Shown: positions 12,420 to 23,538 of the stretch, in pieces
Layout: each line of letters opens with the position of its first letter
Numbering within the stretch: position 1 is the first letter of the stretch
Assembly: GCA_905221605.1 (NCBI GenBank)
Contig: CAJNDS010002271.1
Coordinates: 191,001 to 255,000, forward strand
DNA: 64,000 nt
Reading direction: 5' to 3'
From: Symbiodinium natans
Lineage: Eukaryota > Sar > Dinophyceae > Suessiales > Symbiodiniaceae
Position numbers and translations under genes: made by a program
Notes under the pieces: generated by a model
The model's database searches: none
Told to the model about the DNA's origin: nothing
What the model saw: the letters and a program-made list of their open reading frames with translations, nothing else

Positions 12420-14532
12420 CTAAACCAGATCGGGGCCAGGGACGCGAAGAAATCCAATGGCACGGCACAGCTTCCCCAGGCGCGCAGGATGCTGTCTCCA
12501 AGCTGGCTCCTTACAGTCTGGCTGAACCTCGGCTTTGCTTTTTCAAAGAGCTTGGGGGGTGCCAAAGAGCCTTGTGTTCTGCGGCGTCAAAGAACAAAAC
12601 AAGGGGTGAGTTGTGCCGTGTTCCGCAGAGGCCAGAGCGGCCCAGAGCGGCCAGGGCGCCGGTCCAAGCATTGGTCGGTGGAGAAGCCATGCTTGCCATG
12701 CCAGTGCAGCAGTGTGCGGTACACGAGCTTCCGGTCGCAGGGCAGCGCCGCTCCAGTGTGCGGATGCTTGTGACCCAAGCTACAGCACGAGCACTCGGTG
12801 CGGTGAATGTTGAACTGCCCGAGCTGTTCCTGGAGCTGATATATTTATATGTCTAAAGCTCGCAAGCCCTGTTACTTGGAGAAGCTGGAGAAGCTGTCCC
12901 TAAGAAGTCCCAGCACTTGCAGTCCCACCTTGAGCATGCTCAGGTTCTGGTGCAAGTGGATTCCGGCCCGCGACTGCAGGGGGAAAGAGATGACGAATGC
13001 AGCCGTCAGGACCACTCCGGCGAACATTGCTCGGGAACCCTCAGTGCCCAGCACGGAGTGCCACATCACCTAAGAGCGCAACTCAACGCCGCCCATCCTC
13101 CCAACCTCCCGCTATCTGGGATGGCCCTGAAGAACAACCTCTGAAAAAAACAACTCCCAAAAAACTATGACATCTTAACCCAACTAAGGGAAAAAAATGC
13201 TACGTGTCCCAAAAGCCTGCCTAGTTTTGCGGCAGGGTCTCAACGTCTTCGGGCCCTACACCTTCTTTTTGCCCTAAACCCGAAGGGCCAAGAGGCATGC
13301 AAGGCCATGCTGTGTAGGCACCACCAAGCATAATGGATCAGAAGGAGCAGGGGCAGTGTGACCGGAACGATTTGCACAGCGTTGGGCTTTGGATTGGTTC
13401 GCAGAAAAGCAGCCACTTCGTACATGCACCACAAACCTCGGCTCTTCTTCTACCAGTGTGTGTGCTTTGTCTGCAGTAGCCTTGGCCCCCCCGGCGGCTT
13501 GCTGCATGGTTCGGGCCGCTTGTCGCAACACTGCTGTTGCTGTTGTTGCTGCAGGCTTTTTTTGCGAGGCATGGCACTTACAGAGTGACAAACTCGGGCA
13601 CCTTAAACACGAGTACCTTACAAGTTCGGGCCTCAACCGAAAGGGGGAAGGCGCAGGCTTCCCGAGACGGGACCTTCTACCGGTGCCCCACGCAAGCGGA
13701 TGCACACGAGTTTCTGTAAAAATGCCAAGCGGCGCTGGAAGTACCGCTCCGACCACAGAATGACCAGTTTCTCAGAGGCTTTGAGGTAGCCAGCCAGACC
13801 TAGAATGCACTCTTCCTTGACTTGCTCGTCATCCTGCGGTATGCACAGCTTGTCCAGAAACACAAGCTGCGGCTGCAAGAAGAGATCTCGAAGGTGTTGC
13901 CAGAATAAGAACACCAGAACAAAGTTCAGAAACCCGATGCAACAGGCGAAATCGCTGTCCGGAAGGGCGCCGCATGCGATCCTGGGGTGACCCGCTCCCC
14001 CCCCCCCCTTTCCCCCTCCTCCAGACCCTGAACATCCTCAAAGGCCCAATTCTTCTTAAGCGGGGAGGAGGGCAAGGAAAGGGCAGAGGGAGTGTGTTGC
14101 TACGAGTATACAAAACAGTTGGGGTTCTGGGGAGCCTCTGCTGCTTGCACAGATAGGGAGTGAAAACTTGCTACACTCGCTTTCGTGATTTCGAGCTTCC
14201 ACGTGATGCGAGTACCTCTTTACTCAACAAGGACCGAGAATCAAGATGCCACCAAGCAGGCTCACAACGAACGTGGACACCGCCGCCGCCTGCGTGTCTG
14301 AGCCAGAAACTGCAACAAAGCCTGAAGCCCAGCATTACAGCCTTCATACCCGAGCGTTCCATCCACCTCTACTTTTGACGATCTGTTTCAAAGATGTTCA
14401 GGGCTTTTCGTCTGCTGCTACTTGAGACCTTGGAGTTGTAGAGGACCAACAGGGAAAAGAACTTCAGCCAGCGGGAGGTCTTCCAGTCATGGCTGACAAA
14501 GCCGCTGTATCCATCACAATGCCTGGCCAATC
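12420..14532 (-). CDS. Gene A: TIR/HET-like multi-pass membrane protein, 3' end unresolved
   Basis: Member of a family repeated in genes B and C. Exons by homology and frame: 14532-14429 (Y-S-G-F-V-S-H-D-W-K-T-S-R-W-L-K-F), 14289-14243 (membrane helix A-A-A-V-S-T-F-V-V-S-L-L-G-G), 13981-13734 (V-F-L-D-K-L-C-I-P-Q-D-D-E, then L-V-I-L-W-S-E-R-Y-F), 13436-13297 (L-W-C-M-Y-E-V-A-A-F plus a helix), 13069 to about 12900 (helix ending I-S-F-P-L-Q-S-R), about 12838-12665 (C-S-C-C then H-x-H, P-C-D-R) and about 12497-12420 (I-L-R-A-W-G-S). Introns start GT (14428), GA (14242), GC (13733) and GC (13296), all ending AG before G. The SHDW to WC-x-x-E order resembles a TIR domain, possibly intracellular and followed by helices. 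The last helices present in gene C were not found, so it may be truncated or decayed. Function is not known. Confidence 0.7.
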
Positions 14533-15361
14533 CTTTGCAGGTGCACGGAATGCGTGGAATGAGGATTCTTGAATGAGGTTGGGGTTTCGGGCAGGGGCTT
14601 TCAACCGACTGCAACCCAGAAGTTTCGCCGAAGCGCCAGATGCCTAGCTCGAACTTCGCTGTTCAACTTCTTTTCGACCGCTCAAGACCCTGAAATCCTG
14701 GCGAGTGTCTTCGTACATCTCCGTCTGCTTCAGACACCTCGGCCCGTCTTCTGCAAAAGAGCGTTCTACACTTACTTTTTACACATCTCTTGGCTGCCCG
14801 CGGCCTTACGCTTCAGGCTTGGATAGGCTTGAGGGAGATTTGGGTGGGGTTGAGGAAGTTGGGGCCGGGGGCTCAGCCGTAGCTAGGCTTTTCAACAGCC
14901 TAGCCCTTACTCTGGGTCTTACAGTCTTACAACCGCCGTCTTGCCTGCTAACAAATCTACACGTTGAACCTCTGTGGTCACCCCGTAGGCCGTAGGGCTT
15001 CTGGAGCTGCAAGTCTCGCTCAGGTTTCGTGGGTCCTGAGCCTCAACTCTTCGAACAAAGCCCGGCGCCTCAGAAATCAAAAATCGAGGCCGCCTGAGAC
15101 CCTCAATTCGGACCCTGATTTCAAAAAGCCTCAAAAACACGTCAGGGTGCCTCGGAAGAGGTCAAATACTGTCCAGCACCGGTAAGGAGATATCGGATTG
15201 GAACTCCTGGAATCAGTGGCAGAGGTTCAGATGTCAAGCAGGATTTGGGCAGCGATTGGAACTAGCAGGTCTTGGGTTGCGAGGTTTTCGTTTGCGCTCT
15301 GCCAGTCGAGCGTGCAGCTCAGAAGTGACGCAAACTAGCACTGAGTCACTAAGCTCCTTCC

Positions 15362-15740
15362 GGGCGTGAACTCACTCCATTAATATTCTCACGCCCCATT
15401 CATAAAATCATTGTGAATAGAGACGAATTTTATTTGTAAGGGAGTAAGTGAACGCACGGAGGCACGAAATGATATTTAGGTGTGAACGTAATCCCCTTTA
15501 TTGTTCATTAGGATGTTGTATTTGTACTATGCTTTTATTGGAATTATGACAGGCCAATTATAAAGTCTTTTGTTCAGTGGCCCCTCTCTTTTCTATCACA
15601 AGTTAAAAGTTGCAATCATGAAGGCTTAGGTTTCAGTACTTTATCTGGGTTCATCTGTTTTTCAATCCATATAAGAATTGTGTTATATTCATGAGGAAAG
15701 AGGATCTTCTCTCCAGAAAACCAGAACTTCTAAAATCTAA
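15362..15740. other. AT-rich island opening with an inverted repeat
   Basis: A 380-bp AT-rich stretch in GC-rich DNA. At its left edge GGGCGTGA (15362-15369) and TCACGCCC (15389-15396) form a perfect 8-bp inverted repeat with a 19-nt loop, and GTGAACTCACTCC is roughly echoed in inverted form just downstream. There is no convincing coding frame. It resembles the island at 1745-2110 in composition. Confidence 0.4.
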
Positions 15741-16262
15741 GCATTACTTTCTTATGATCTCCTTTTTAGCAATGCCCGGGTTTGCACCTATCATCTTGTA
15801 GCGCTTGGTTTGCAAGGAAGAAAGGCGAATGAACATAGTTTGAGACGTGAGACCTGTTGACTGCAGAATCAACTGATCCTCTCAGTGTCGACTGTAGCGT
15901 GCTGCAGCACTCGGATAGGAAGAACGGCTTTCTAACGAGCGCACACCCTGCCTCGCAGGAAGGTGGGCAGCTTGTCTGACAAAGATCGCAGCGACGCAAC
16001 TGACGTAACATGATCCACGCCACCTTGCCAGCCAGAGACACTCATGCAAGTCGAGCTTCGGCCTTTCTGGCCTTCGGTTTATCCATCCAGTTTAAAAAAA
16101 ACACTTGTACTTCAAAGCCTGTAAGAGCAAGCCCCAAAATTCCAGGCGCACACAAGCCTGCTGGAACCTCGAAATGCGTGCTTGAATGAGCTCGGCAGCT
16201 GCAGCCCCGTGCTTTGAGTTTGCATGTTGAACGACAGCAGAAGAGCATACACAACCACAACT

Positions 16263-16386
16263 AGCAGCAGCAGCAGCAGCGGCAGCAGCAGCGGCAGCAG
16301 CAGCGGCAGCGGCAGCGGCAGCCGCAGCGGCAGCGGCAGCGGCGGCAGCGGCAGCGGCGGCAGCGGCAGCGGCGGCAGCAGCAGCA
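16263..16386. repeat. CAG/CGG trinucleotide tract
   Basis: About 41 triplets of CAG and CGG with no interruption of the triplet phase. On the minus strand it would code for poly-Ala, continuing into a frame with A-E-L-I-Q-A-R-I-S-R-F; on the plus strand for Ser/Gly. Which strand, if any, is translated cannot be told. Just downstream, a segment with CCCCCACATTTAAAGAAA occurs twice (about 16635 and 16786), a short direct duplication. Confidence 0.75.
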
Positions 16387-19384
16387 TGCACAGCATTCAT
16401 CGCAACATGAAAAACTTGAGGTCACTGGACTCAGCACACAAGAAGGCCATCTCCCTCACCTCTGTCCGCCCACGACAGATCCGAGGGCAGTTGGTATCAG
16501 AGGATCAGTCCGTGGGGACTCCGAGGGCCTCTGCGGTCGATCAAGTCGACACAAAAAAGGAAGAAAAGTGCCGTGGCCTCGCCGAAAAATTGAAGATTGC
16601 CTGGGCCTATAATCCGGGCACCTGTTTAATCAATACCCCCACATTTAAAGAAATGTTTTTCGTTCGGAAGCCTGCCGGAAGACTACTTTCCATTAGGGTA
16701 AATTTCGTATGGGGATCTCTCTGCCGCTGCATCCCAAAGGTCCCACTGCGTGAGGCAGCCAAACACCCACTCGTATGGGGATAACCCCCCACATTTAAAG
16801 AAAATTTTTCGGGTGGGTCGAAAAATCTGTCGGCAGGCTTCTTGTTTTGCTTGCGGAGATGCGAAGCTACAGCACCTCAGGGATCTGCAGCCTATTGTCT
16901 TTCATAGAGAATCAATGCAGGGCTGGTCCAATTATTGCGGAACCTGCCTTCCTTATTGCGGTGGGGGAGGGGGGGGGGGAGGGGGGCCCCCCAATTAAAC
17001 AGGTGCTCGGAGACGTCCGTTTCGGCATTTGCTCCCCAAGTTAGACATGGGTGGTGTTACAGTGTGTTATAACACCAGACAAAGTGCCAGAGGACCCTGA
17101 TCAGCTCGCTCGGTTTCACCTTTTCTTCCGCAGGGCATCCCGACAGGACTCTTCTCATAACCCTTCCACCCTCTTCTCCAACTCGAGGTCGTCGACAAGT
17201 CCGCCAGGCGCGCTTCGTTGCTTCGTGCTGGGCAGCGCCCCGGTGGATCTGGGGCCCAAACGGACGTTTTGATGAGCAATCCTGAAACCCTGTAGACACT
17301 GTTGTCCTGTGCTTTCACCTCCACATCATTCCTCAAGATGGTGTCTTCCGTGTGGGCCTTACAGTACATGAAGAAGTCAATACTGTAGATCTAGGAGCAC
17401 CTGTCGCACCACCAGCGCAGCAACATCTGCAGCAGCAACACAAGCACCAGCAGCAGCGCCAGTAGTGGCAACACCAACACCAGCAGCAACAGCAGCCAGT
17501 GTCAGCCAAGGCCCCCGTAAACACGAACTGTGGGGGTTGAGCTGAGCTACCCTTGTGGCCTTTGATCCAGAACATACTTTTGCAGCGTACCAACTAAAGC
17601 TCGTTTGAGATCAACCCCGAACCGCGAAGCCGGTTGAATCGAATGTCTAGGACGGTAGCCTTTTGCCTCGTCAAGCTGGGATTGGGGTTGTGGGACTTTT
17701 TAAACCCTACTACCGTCTCCATGCCGCCTTTGTTCGAAGCGTCTGCGCTGTCTGCAGTGAAGATGGACATGACAGGGAACATGTCGCCTTGAAAGCACGG
17801 TTGGGCTGTGGTCAGCATTCCAGATTAGGGTTTTGCTTGCTTGCTTGCTTGGCCCTTGGGCATCGGTTCGGGAGTAGTCTTGAAGCCTAGGCCCAAACAC
17901 ATGTTCAATCCCAAAATGGGCCGTGCGCCCTGGAATGCTGTACGGCCTTAGCATGCTTTTCAATCCTGGACTTGGTTTTCCCCGACAGCAAGGAGGAGTT
18001 GGCGTCGTGCGATTCCGAGGACGTTTTGGGGTCCGGCCTTGCTCAGCTTAGAGCTAGTACGGAGAAGCGGGCCGTTTCTGGCCCCGGGCCCCGAGTCTAT
18101 CTCAGCAATGACGCTAGCAACATTCAGAATCTAGCGGCGCCGTCTGACAGACGTGCGGTGGTTATCACGATGCTGGGAGCCCGCACCACCCCGGATATCC
18201 CCAGATTCACATGGCTCAATCCAAAAACTCCCTGGCCTGGGGAGGATGGCTCGAGACTGCTCTGCTCCCAAGCACTCTGCGCCATGGCTTCGATGAAAAA
18301 AATCCCTGTCAAAAAAACAACACACCAACGGGGCCAAGCGCAAAACCCAGGAGTCCCTTGCTCACAAAACCAGAAACAAAAACCACCGCCATGTGCCGAT
18401 AAGTAGATGATTGAGCCTGATGCCAAAAAGCCTTGCTGCGGTCCAGGCCCGGGTGAAGGTATATGCGTGGCTTTACAAGGACGGCAAAGCAACAGCTTCT
18501 GCTGAAGGCTGCTGAGGGTTCAGGACCATTCCGTTCCATTCCAAGTCTGCTTAGATAAGGTTGCTGCCAAAAACGACAGTTGAAGCTCAGGCTCTCAGGC
18601 TCAAGATACGCAGTGAATCAACTCACATGGAGTACCATGGGTATGTCTTTGGGTATGTCTTTGCTTCGGAAAAATCTCCAACTTTTGTAGGCCTCCGAGT
18701 CGCCACGCCCGTGGGGTGCTGGGGGCCTCGGGGCAGGGCATGGAACGTACGATGAGGGAGGGGAAGGTTTCCTGAGATGGGAGCTCACTGACAGCATCTA
18801 CAGACATCTCTTTCTCTCCCCATCAATGGAGAGGAAAGACCCAGGAACCTCAAGTATCGCGTCCCCTCCCTTAAATGGCATAGAAGTTCCCGAATGCGTC
18901 CAAGCCACTGCAGGAGGGCGCTGGGACTTGCAGAGCCTGCTCAATGCTCTTGCTGTCTACCGACTGTCAAATCCAACCTTTAACTGTGCTGAGTTGGGAA
19001 TTTGTCAGACTCGACCTCAAAAATGACCGGAAGAGGCCCAGGAAGCCCCACTTCAAGCCATGAGAAGCACAGCTGCGCTGATTTGTTCAAAACACAAGCA
19101 CCAGCCTAGGACGCATTCATTTGCTCCTGTTTGGACTGCAAGTTTGTCGCAGGCAGCGTGCGCACGAGCTGCAAGCCCGCGTAGAATGAGAGCGCGAAGC
19201 GACCCACTGCTGAATGCCGCACATCCCTGCCACATCCCCGCCATGCTATGCCAAAAGAATGCGAGCGCATGATGTCGATCCAACCTGGCGAGAGCGCACC
19301 CGGACCTCTGGCGAAGTCACACAAATTCATCAACCAGCCACTGGGCCCACATAGTATGTGCAGGAGCCAGGTTTTTTGGGTTTT

Positions 19385-19711
19385 TTTTTGTTTTTTTTGG
19401 GTATGTTTTAGGGTTTAGGGTATGGTTTTGGGTTTAGGTTTAGGGGTTAGGGTTTAGGGTTTAAGGGTTTAAGGGTTTAAGGGTTTAAGGGTTTAAGGGT
19501 TTAAGGGTTTAAGGGTTTAAGGGTTTAAGGGTTTAAGGGTTTAAGGGTTTAAGGGTTTAAGGGTTTTAGGGTTTTAGGGTTTTAGGGTTTAAGGGCTTAG
19601 GGTTTTTTTTGCCACCCGACTAGCCACGGCGATGTTTAGGGTTTAGGGTTTAGGGTTTAGGGTTTAGGGTTTAGAAAACCCAAAAAGAACCAAAAAACAT
19701 ACCCAAAAAGA
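19385..19711 (+). repeat. Interstitial telomere-like repeat block
   Basis: TTTAGGG and TTTTAGGG units from about 19406 grade into a regular array of about 13 TTTAAGGG units (about 19457-19563), then TTTTAGGG units, a T-run, a unique 24-nt stretch, and five perfect TTTAGGG units (19635-19669) in the same orientation. The edges are T/G-rich on the left and A/C-rich on the right (both sides contain GGGTATG or its complement), forming an imperfect inverted flank. TTTAGGG is the telomere repeat reported for dinoflagellates. Confidence 0.85.
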
Positions 19712-20482
19712 ACCCCCACCCGTATGTGCACGCCTGGGGACAAGTGGGACAAGGCACCCCCATTTTTGCCGGCGAAGGTCACAAAACATCAGTCTTTCAG
19801 CCTTCACACAACGAATCAGCTGGAGGCCTGTCGCTGGAGGACTCGGCTGGACTGTCTCCTCAGTCTTCCAGAAAGTTCGGGGGCCGAGTGGTGAAGCTTG
19901 AGAGCAATTTTGAGAGGCGTCTGGTGCAGCTCCCAGTTTGCAGAGGTGAATGTTGGAATCTGGTTTGCCGAGGGTGCCCCTTCAAGGGTACTCGGCTTCG
20001 CGTCTTCTAGGGCTTGCTTGGCCCGGCCCCCAGAAGACTCTTCATCCAAGTTTCAGCATCACTGCCCTCAATTATCAGATCTGGCTGTAGCTTCTGCCTC
20101 TCGTTAGCTTGACAGGCCAGGCTCATCCAAGAGCAAGGATCTTTACATGTTCGATCTTGGCAGAAAAACACACAGACCTAAGACCCATCAAAACCAAAAG
20201 CCAACCAGATCGCAAGCGAGATGCAGCCCCACTTCCGACCACGGTGCCTTCCGGAGGGATAAGCCCGGCTACGGGCTAGGGGCTCGTGGGGTCTTGATGG
20301 CTGGATAGGGTTTCATATCCACAGAATCTGTTGCCCGTTGCCAACCATCTGGGGGGGGCATGTCAGGACCTTGCACGGGGCTTCTTACTCTTTTTCTTGA
20401 AGCGTCTTCTGGTTCAGGCCAGAAAGTGTCGCTAGGTTGCTGCGGCCAGATGGAATGCCTGGGACGTTCCTGCAACACCTCG

Positions 20483-20732
20483 GCGCCAACTCCTGCACCA
20501 GCACCTTCAGTAACAACTCCAATCGACACCAGAAATACCAACTCCTGTTGTACTACCAAAAGCGCCGACTCCTGAACCAACACCAAAAGTCCTAAATCCT
20601 CAACACCCAAGCCAAAGAACGAGTCATACAGTCCCAAGTCTCGTCTCAAAAGCGACTGAGAACCCGAAACATCAAGCCACGCCTTGCCCTGGGCTCCTCT
20701 CTGGCACTGCCCTCTTCCGGAGACCTTCCTAG
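20483..20732 (+). pseudogene. Pro/Thr/Glu-rich coding remnant with a frame change
   Basis: Starting at 20483 the plus strand reads A-P-T-P-A-P-A-P-S-V-T-T-P-I; from about 20526 the same kind of repeat continues in another frame as T-P-E-I-P-T-P-V-V, then A-P-T-P-E-P-T-P-K, and runs to a stop at 20732. The break looks like an indel in a proline-rich repeat protein. The opposite strand (20269-20814) is also open and ends with an acidic Pro-rich stretch, so the coding strand is not certain. Confidence 0.3.
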
Positions 20733-21936
20733 CAAGCTCGGGTTGAGCGACTGAAACTTCCCAGAGCTTCGAGACCACAGGACAAGGATTCGTATGATTT
20801 GACAAGCAATACACTACTCAAGGACTCCTAGCAGCCTGGCAGCCTAACACCTGGGTTTGGGTTGAAGAGCCGCGCAAGCCGGAGTGCGCACGAGGGAAGT
20901 GTCCCCTACGTCAGCCTCCGGCCCGATGACGAGATGAAATCCTAACCTTTTTGTCCACGCTCTCCCTTGGCATCGAAGCACCCGTCTGCACAGTTCTCGG
21001 GTTCTTATAGAACTCTGCCCCCCTATTGGACTTGCGTGTGGCCTGGGAGGTGCGGCAACAAAGCACCAAGCCGGATGTTCCATCACTCAAAGAATCGAGA
21101 GCTCGGAAAGACTGCTGATGTGAGCATCCCTTGTCTTAGGCTCCACAAGCTCCTGGCGACGCAGGTGCGCTGGCATTGGTCTCATGGTCTGGGACGCCGC
21201 GCGCTCACTGGCTTTGCGGCGTGCGCAGCTCGGCTTGGACCTGCAGCGCTGCAAGTCAGGGACTGTGGGGCTGCAAAGGCTGGGCCCTCCAGGGACACTC
21301 TAAGGTTTGGCACTCTGAAATTGGCCACTCCATGACACTCTAGGCACTCCAGGGACACTTTGGGTTTTTGGCACTCCAGGGATGAGCGAGGAGTAGACCG
21401 GGCGAGGAGAAGAGGTCCAGGCCAAGAGAACTAACAACCCCACACCGAGGGTGGAGAACGAAGGCTGCAGAATGCTGGAGAATTGGGAGGGTATGAGCCG
21501 AACTCGCCCGGCGTTGCATTTCCAGGCCCCGGAGTTGAGGCAGGCAGAAACAAGCGTAGCACTCGGGGGCTTTTTTGCCATATGTCTATAGACGTGGGAC
21601 GACCTGCTGGAATAACTCGCGCTGGGCGTGAAAGCTGAGATGTCAAACCCTGATTTGTCTTCACCCCGTCAAGCAAGTACGGTGTTCAAGGAAGTTCACA
21701 ACATAATGATGACTGACAACCCGACTAGATTTTGCCCCCCCTCCTACCTGAGCTCCCTAAAGGCGAAGTTTCCCCTCCACGACACACTCTCTGCTAAGAT
21801 TCAGGTCAAGGCTGAAGGAAACAAGGCGAGTGCTTCAGACCCCGCTGTCTCCCCCTTCCCACGGCAACAACGCCATGCCTGTTTATGTGCTTGGTCCTGA
21901 TTGCTTTTGCTGGCCCCTTTGGTTGAAGCACCCCAA

Positions 21937-22084
21937 AACCTCAAGAACCTCAAAGAACCTCAAAGAACCTCAAAGAACCTCCAAGAACCTCCAAGAACTT
22001 CAAAGAACCTCAAAGAACCTCCAAGAACCTCAAAAACCTCAAAGAACCTCCAAGAACCTCAAAAAACCTCAAGGAGCCTCAAAG
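21937..22084. repeat. 10-bp minisatellite (CAAAGAACCT)n
   Basis: About 15 tandem copies of a 10-bp unit CAAAGAACCT, with variants CCAAGAACCT and CAAAAACCT. Because 10 is not a multiple of three, the array translates as a 10-residue super-repeat rich in Lys, Asn, Thr and Ser in more than one frame; open frames over it are therefore expected by chance. Confidence 0.85.
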
Positions 22085-23538
22085 CTCTTCCGACAAACTC
22101 AGCTCACGGCTCTCGGCTTCTTGGTGCTTCGGGTGCGCAGAAGCCTTGGGGGCCAGCATTCCGCGGAGTTGCTGTTTTGCTTCGTGGGGGCTCCACTTTG
22201 TGCTTCTAAAATAATCTGGATGATCTCCCGAAGAGTCGGAATATTGGAGGTGTTTGGAGCTCCCCGCCATCGCTCATGTAGGGTTCGTAGTCTCAAGACC
22301 TTTTTTTCGAAGGCCTGGCATGAGGATATGATGAGCCCATGATGAGCCCATGATGAGCCTTTGAAACCCCTTCCTGAGCACCTCAGCGCTGTAGAGATCC
22401 TGAGCCGAAATGCGCCCCCCCCCCCGGAGTGCCGAAATGCGCGAGACTTGGGCGTTGGCACACTATCACAACCATCTCCCTCCCTGAAGTCCAAAAGCCT
22501 TTTGAAGTCCAAAGCCTTGTGGGAATGATGGGAACAGCCGAGGGGAACGCCCATCGGAAAGCGGCGACAAGTAGCGCCGAGGCAAGCGCAACGATGGCCA
22601 CCTTTGCCAGGAGCTCGGGATGTCTGGCTTAGAGAACCCTCTGCGCCTGAGACGAATGGTTGCGACTCGGTCGTTGTTTTCTTTTTTTGTTCTCTCTCTC
22701 TCTCTCTCACCTCTTCCTCCTCATCCTTCGTCCTTCGTCTTCTTAATATGAGGGTTGAGGGGTCCCCCGCAAGCCGCGGACCCGTAACCTTGGGGTCTCA
22801 GTACTTCCCCCACCCCCAGGCCACAAACAACCTTCAAACGGAACAGTCGGGTAGCGTTTTGGACCTCCCTGAATCAAGTTTGGGAAGGGGTGGTTTGTCA
22901 GGGTTGTTGGGCGCTGAATTTCTTAAACCCTAACTAAGCCCATAAGGCCCCGAAAGCCTTGAGCCTTAAACCCAATCTCTCTGCTCTCCCTGCTTCTCTT
23001 CTTTCAGTGCCGAGCCTTCGTTTTCCTGAGTTGCTTTTCTTACGGGCTACAGGTAGCTTTTGTTTTTTGGAGTCCGGCAACCTTTCGCACAATTACAACT
23101 GCGAGCCACATTCCTAGCCGGAAACTGCACATTGTGCCCCGAGCTGGAATGAATGGAAGCCGAACTGAGCGGATTTCAGTGCCCCTCTCCCTCTCTTTCT
23201 CTGCGTCTCCCCGTCTCCCTCTCTCGGTCCTCTTTTTTCCCGCCAACCTCAGACAAGTGAGATCAAGCCTTGCACGTACTTGGGGCGATATGCCCTTCAA
23301 TAAAGGGTAGAGTCCAATCCAGCGTCGTTGTCAGACGAGATGGGTTGCTGTGTTCTGCATCCCGGTGACCTGCCTTCTGTCGTCGAAGATCTACGGGGCT
23401 TGGGGCTGGGCGACTGTGCAGTTGCAGAAGCTGTCGAAACGAAACAACAATCTAGAAACTGAAACTTGTCGAGCCTCTCGCTTGTCATGTTCGTCTGCAG
23501 AGTCGATGGCAGCTTCAGGGCCTTGTCTCCAGGTGTCG

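Larger units (their letters stand above)
14533..23300. other. Long repeat-rich spacer
   Basis: No recognised gene over about 8.8 kb. It includes an AT-rich island, a CAG/CGG tract, a mixed CAG/CAC-rich stretch at about 17395-17505 that reads Gln/His-rich on the plus strand after a plausible peptide (D-G-V-F-R-V-G-L-T-V-H-E-E-V), the telomere-like block, a Pro/Thr-rich coding remnant, a 10-bp minisatellite, a triplicated ATGATGAGCCC near 22322-22360 and a TC run near 22693. A palindrome GTGTTATAACAC lies near 17063. Confidence 0.5.

Noticed and set aside
12305-12856. 183-codon plus-strand frame
   Set aside because: It lies opposite exons of gene A, whose motifs (C-S-C-C, P-C-D-R, R-A-W-G-S) fix the coding strand.
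17333-17593. Cys/Trp-rich minus-strand frame
   Set aside because: It is a translation of CAG/CAC-rich repeat DNA in an unlikely frame.
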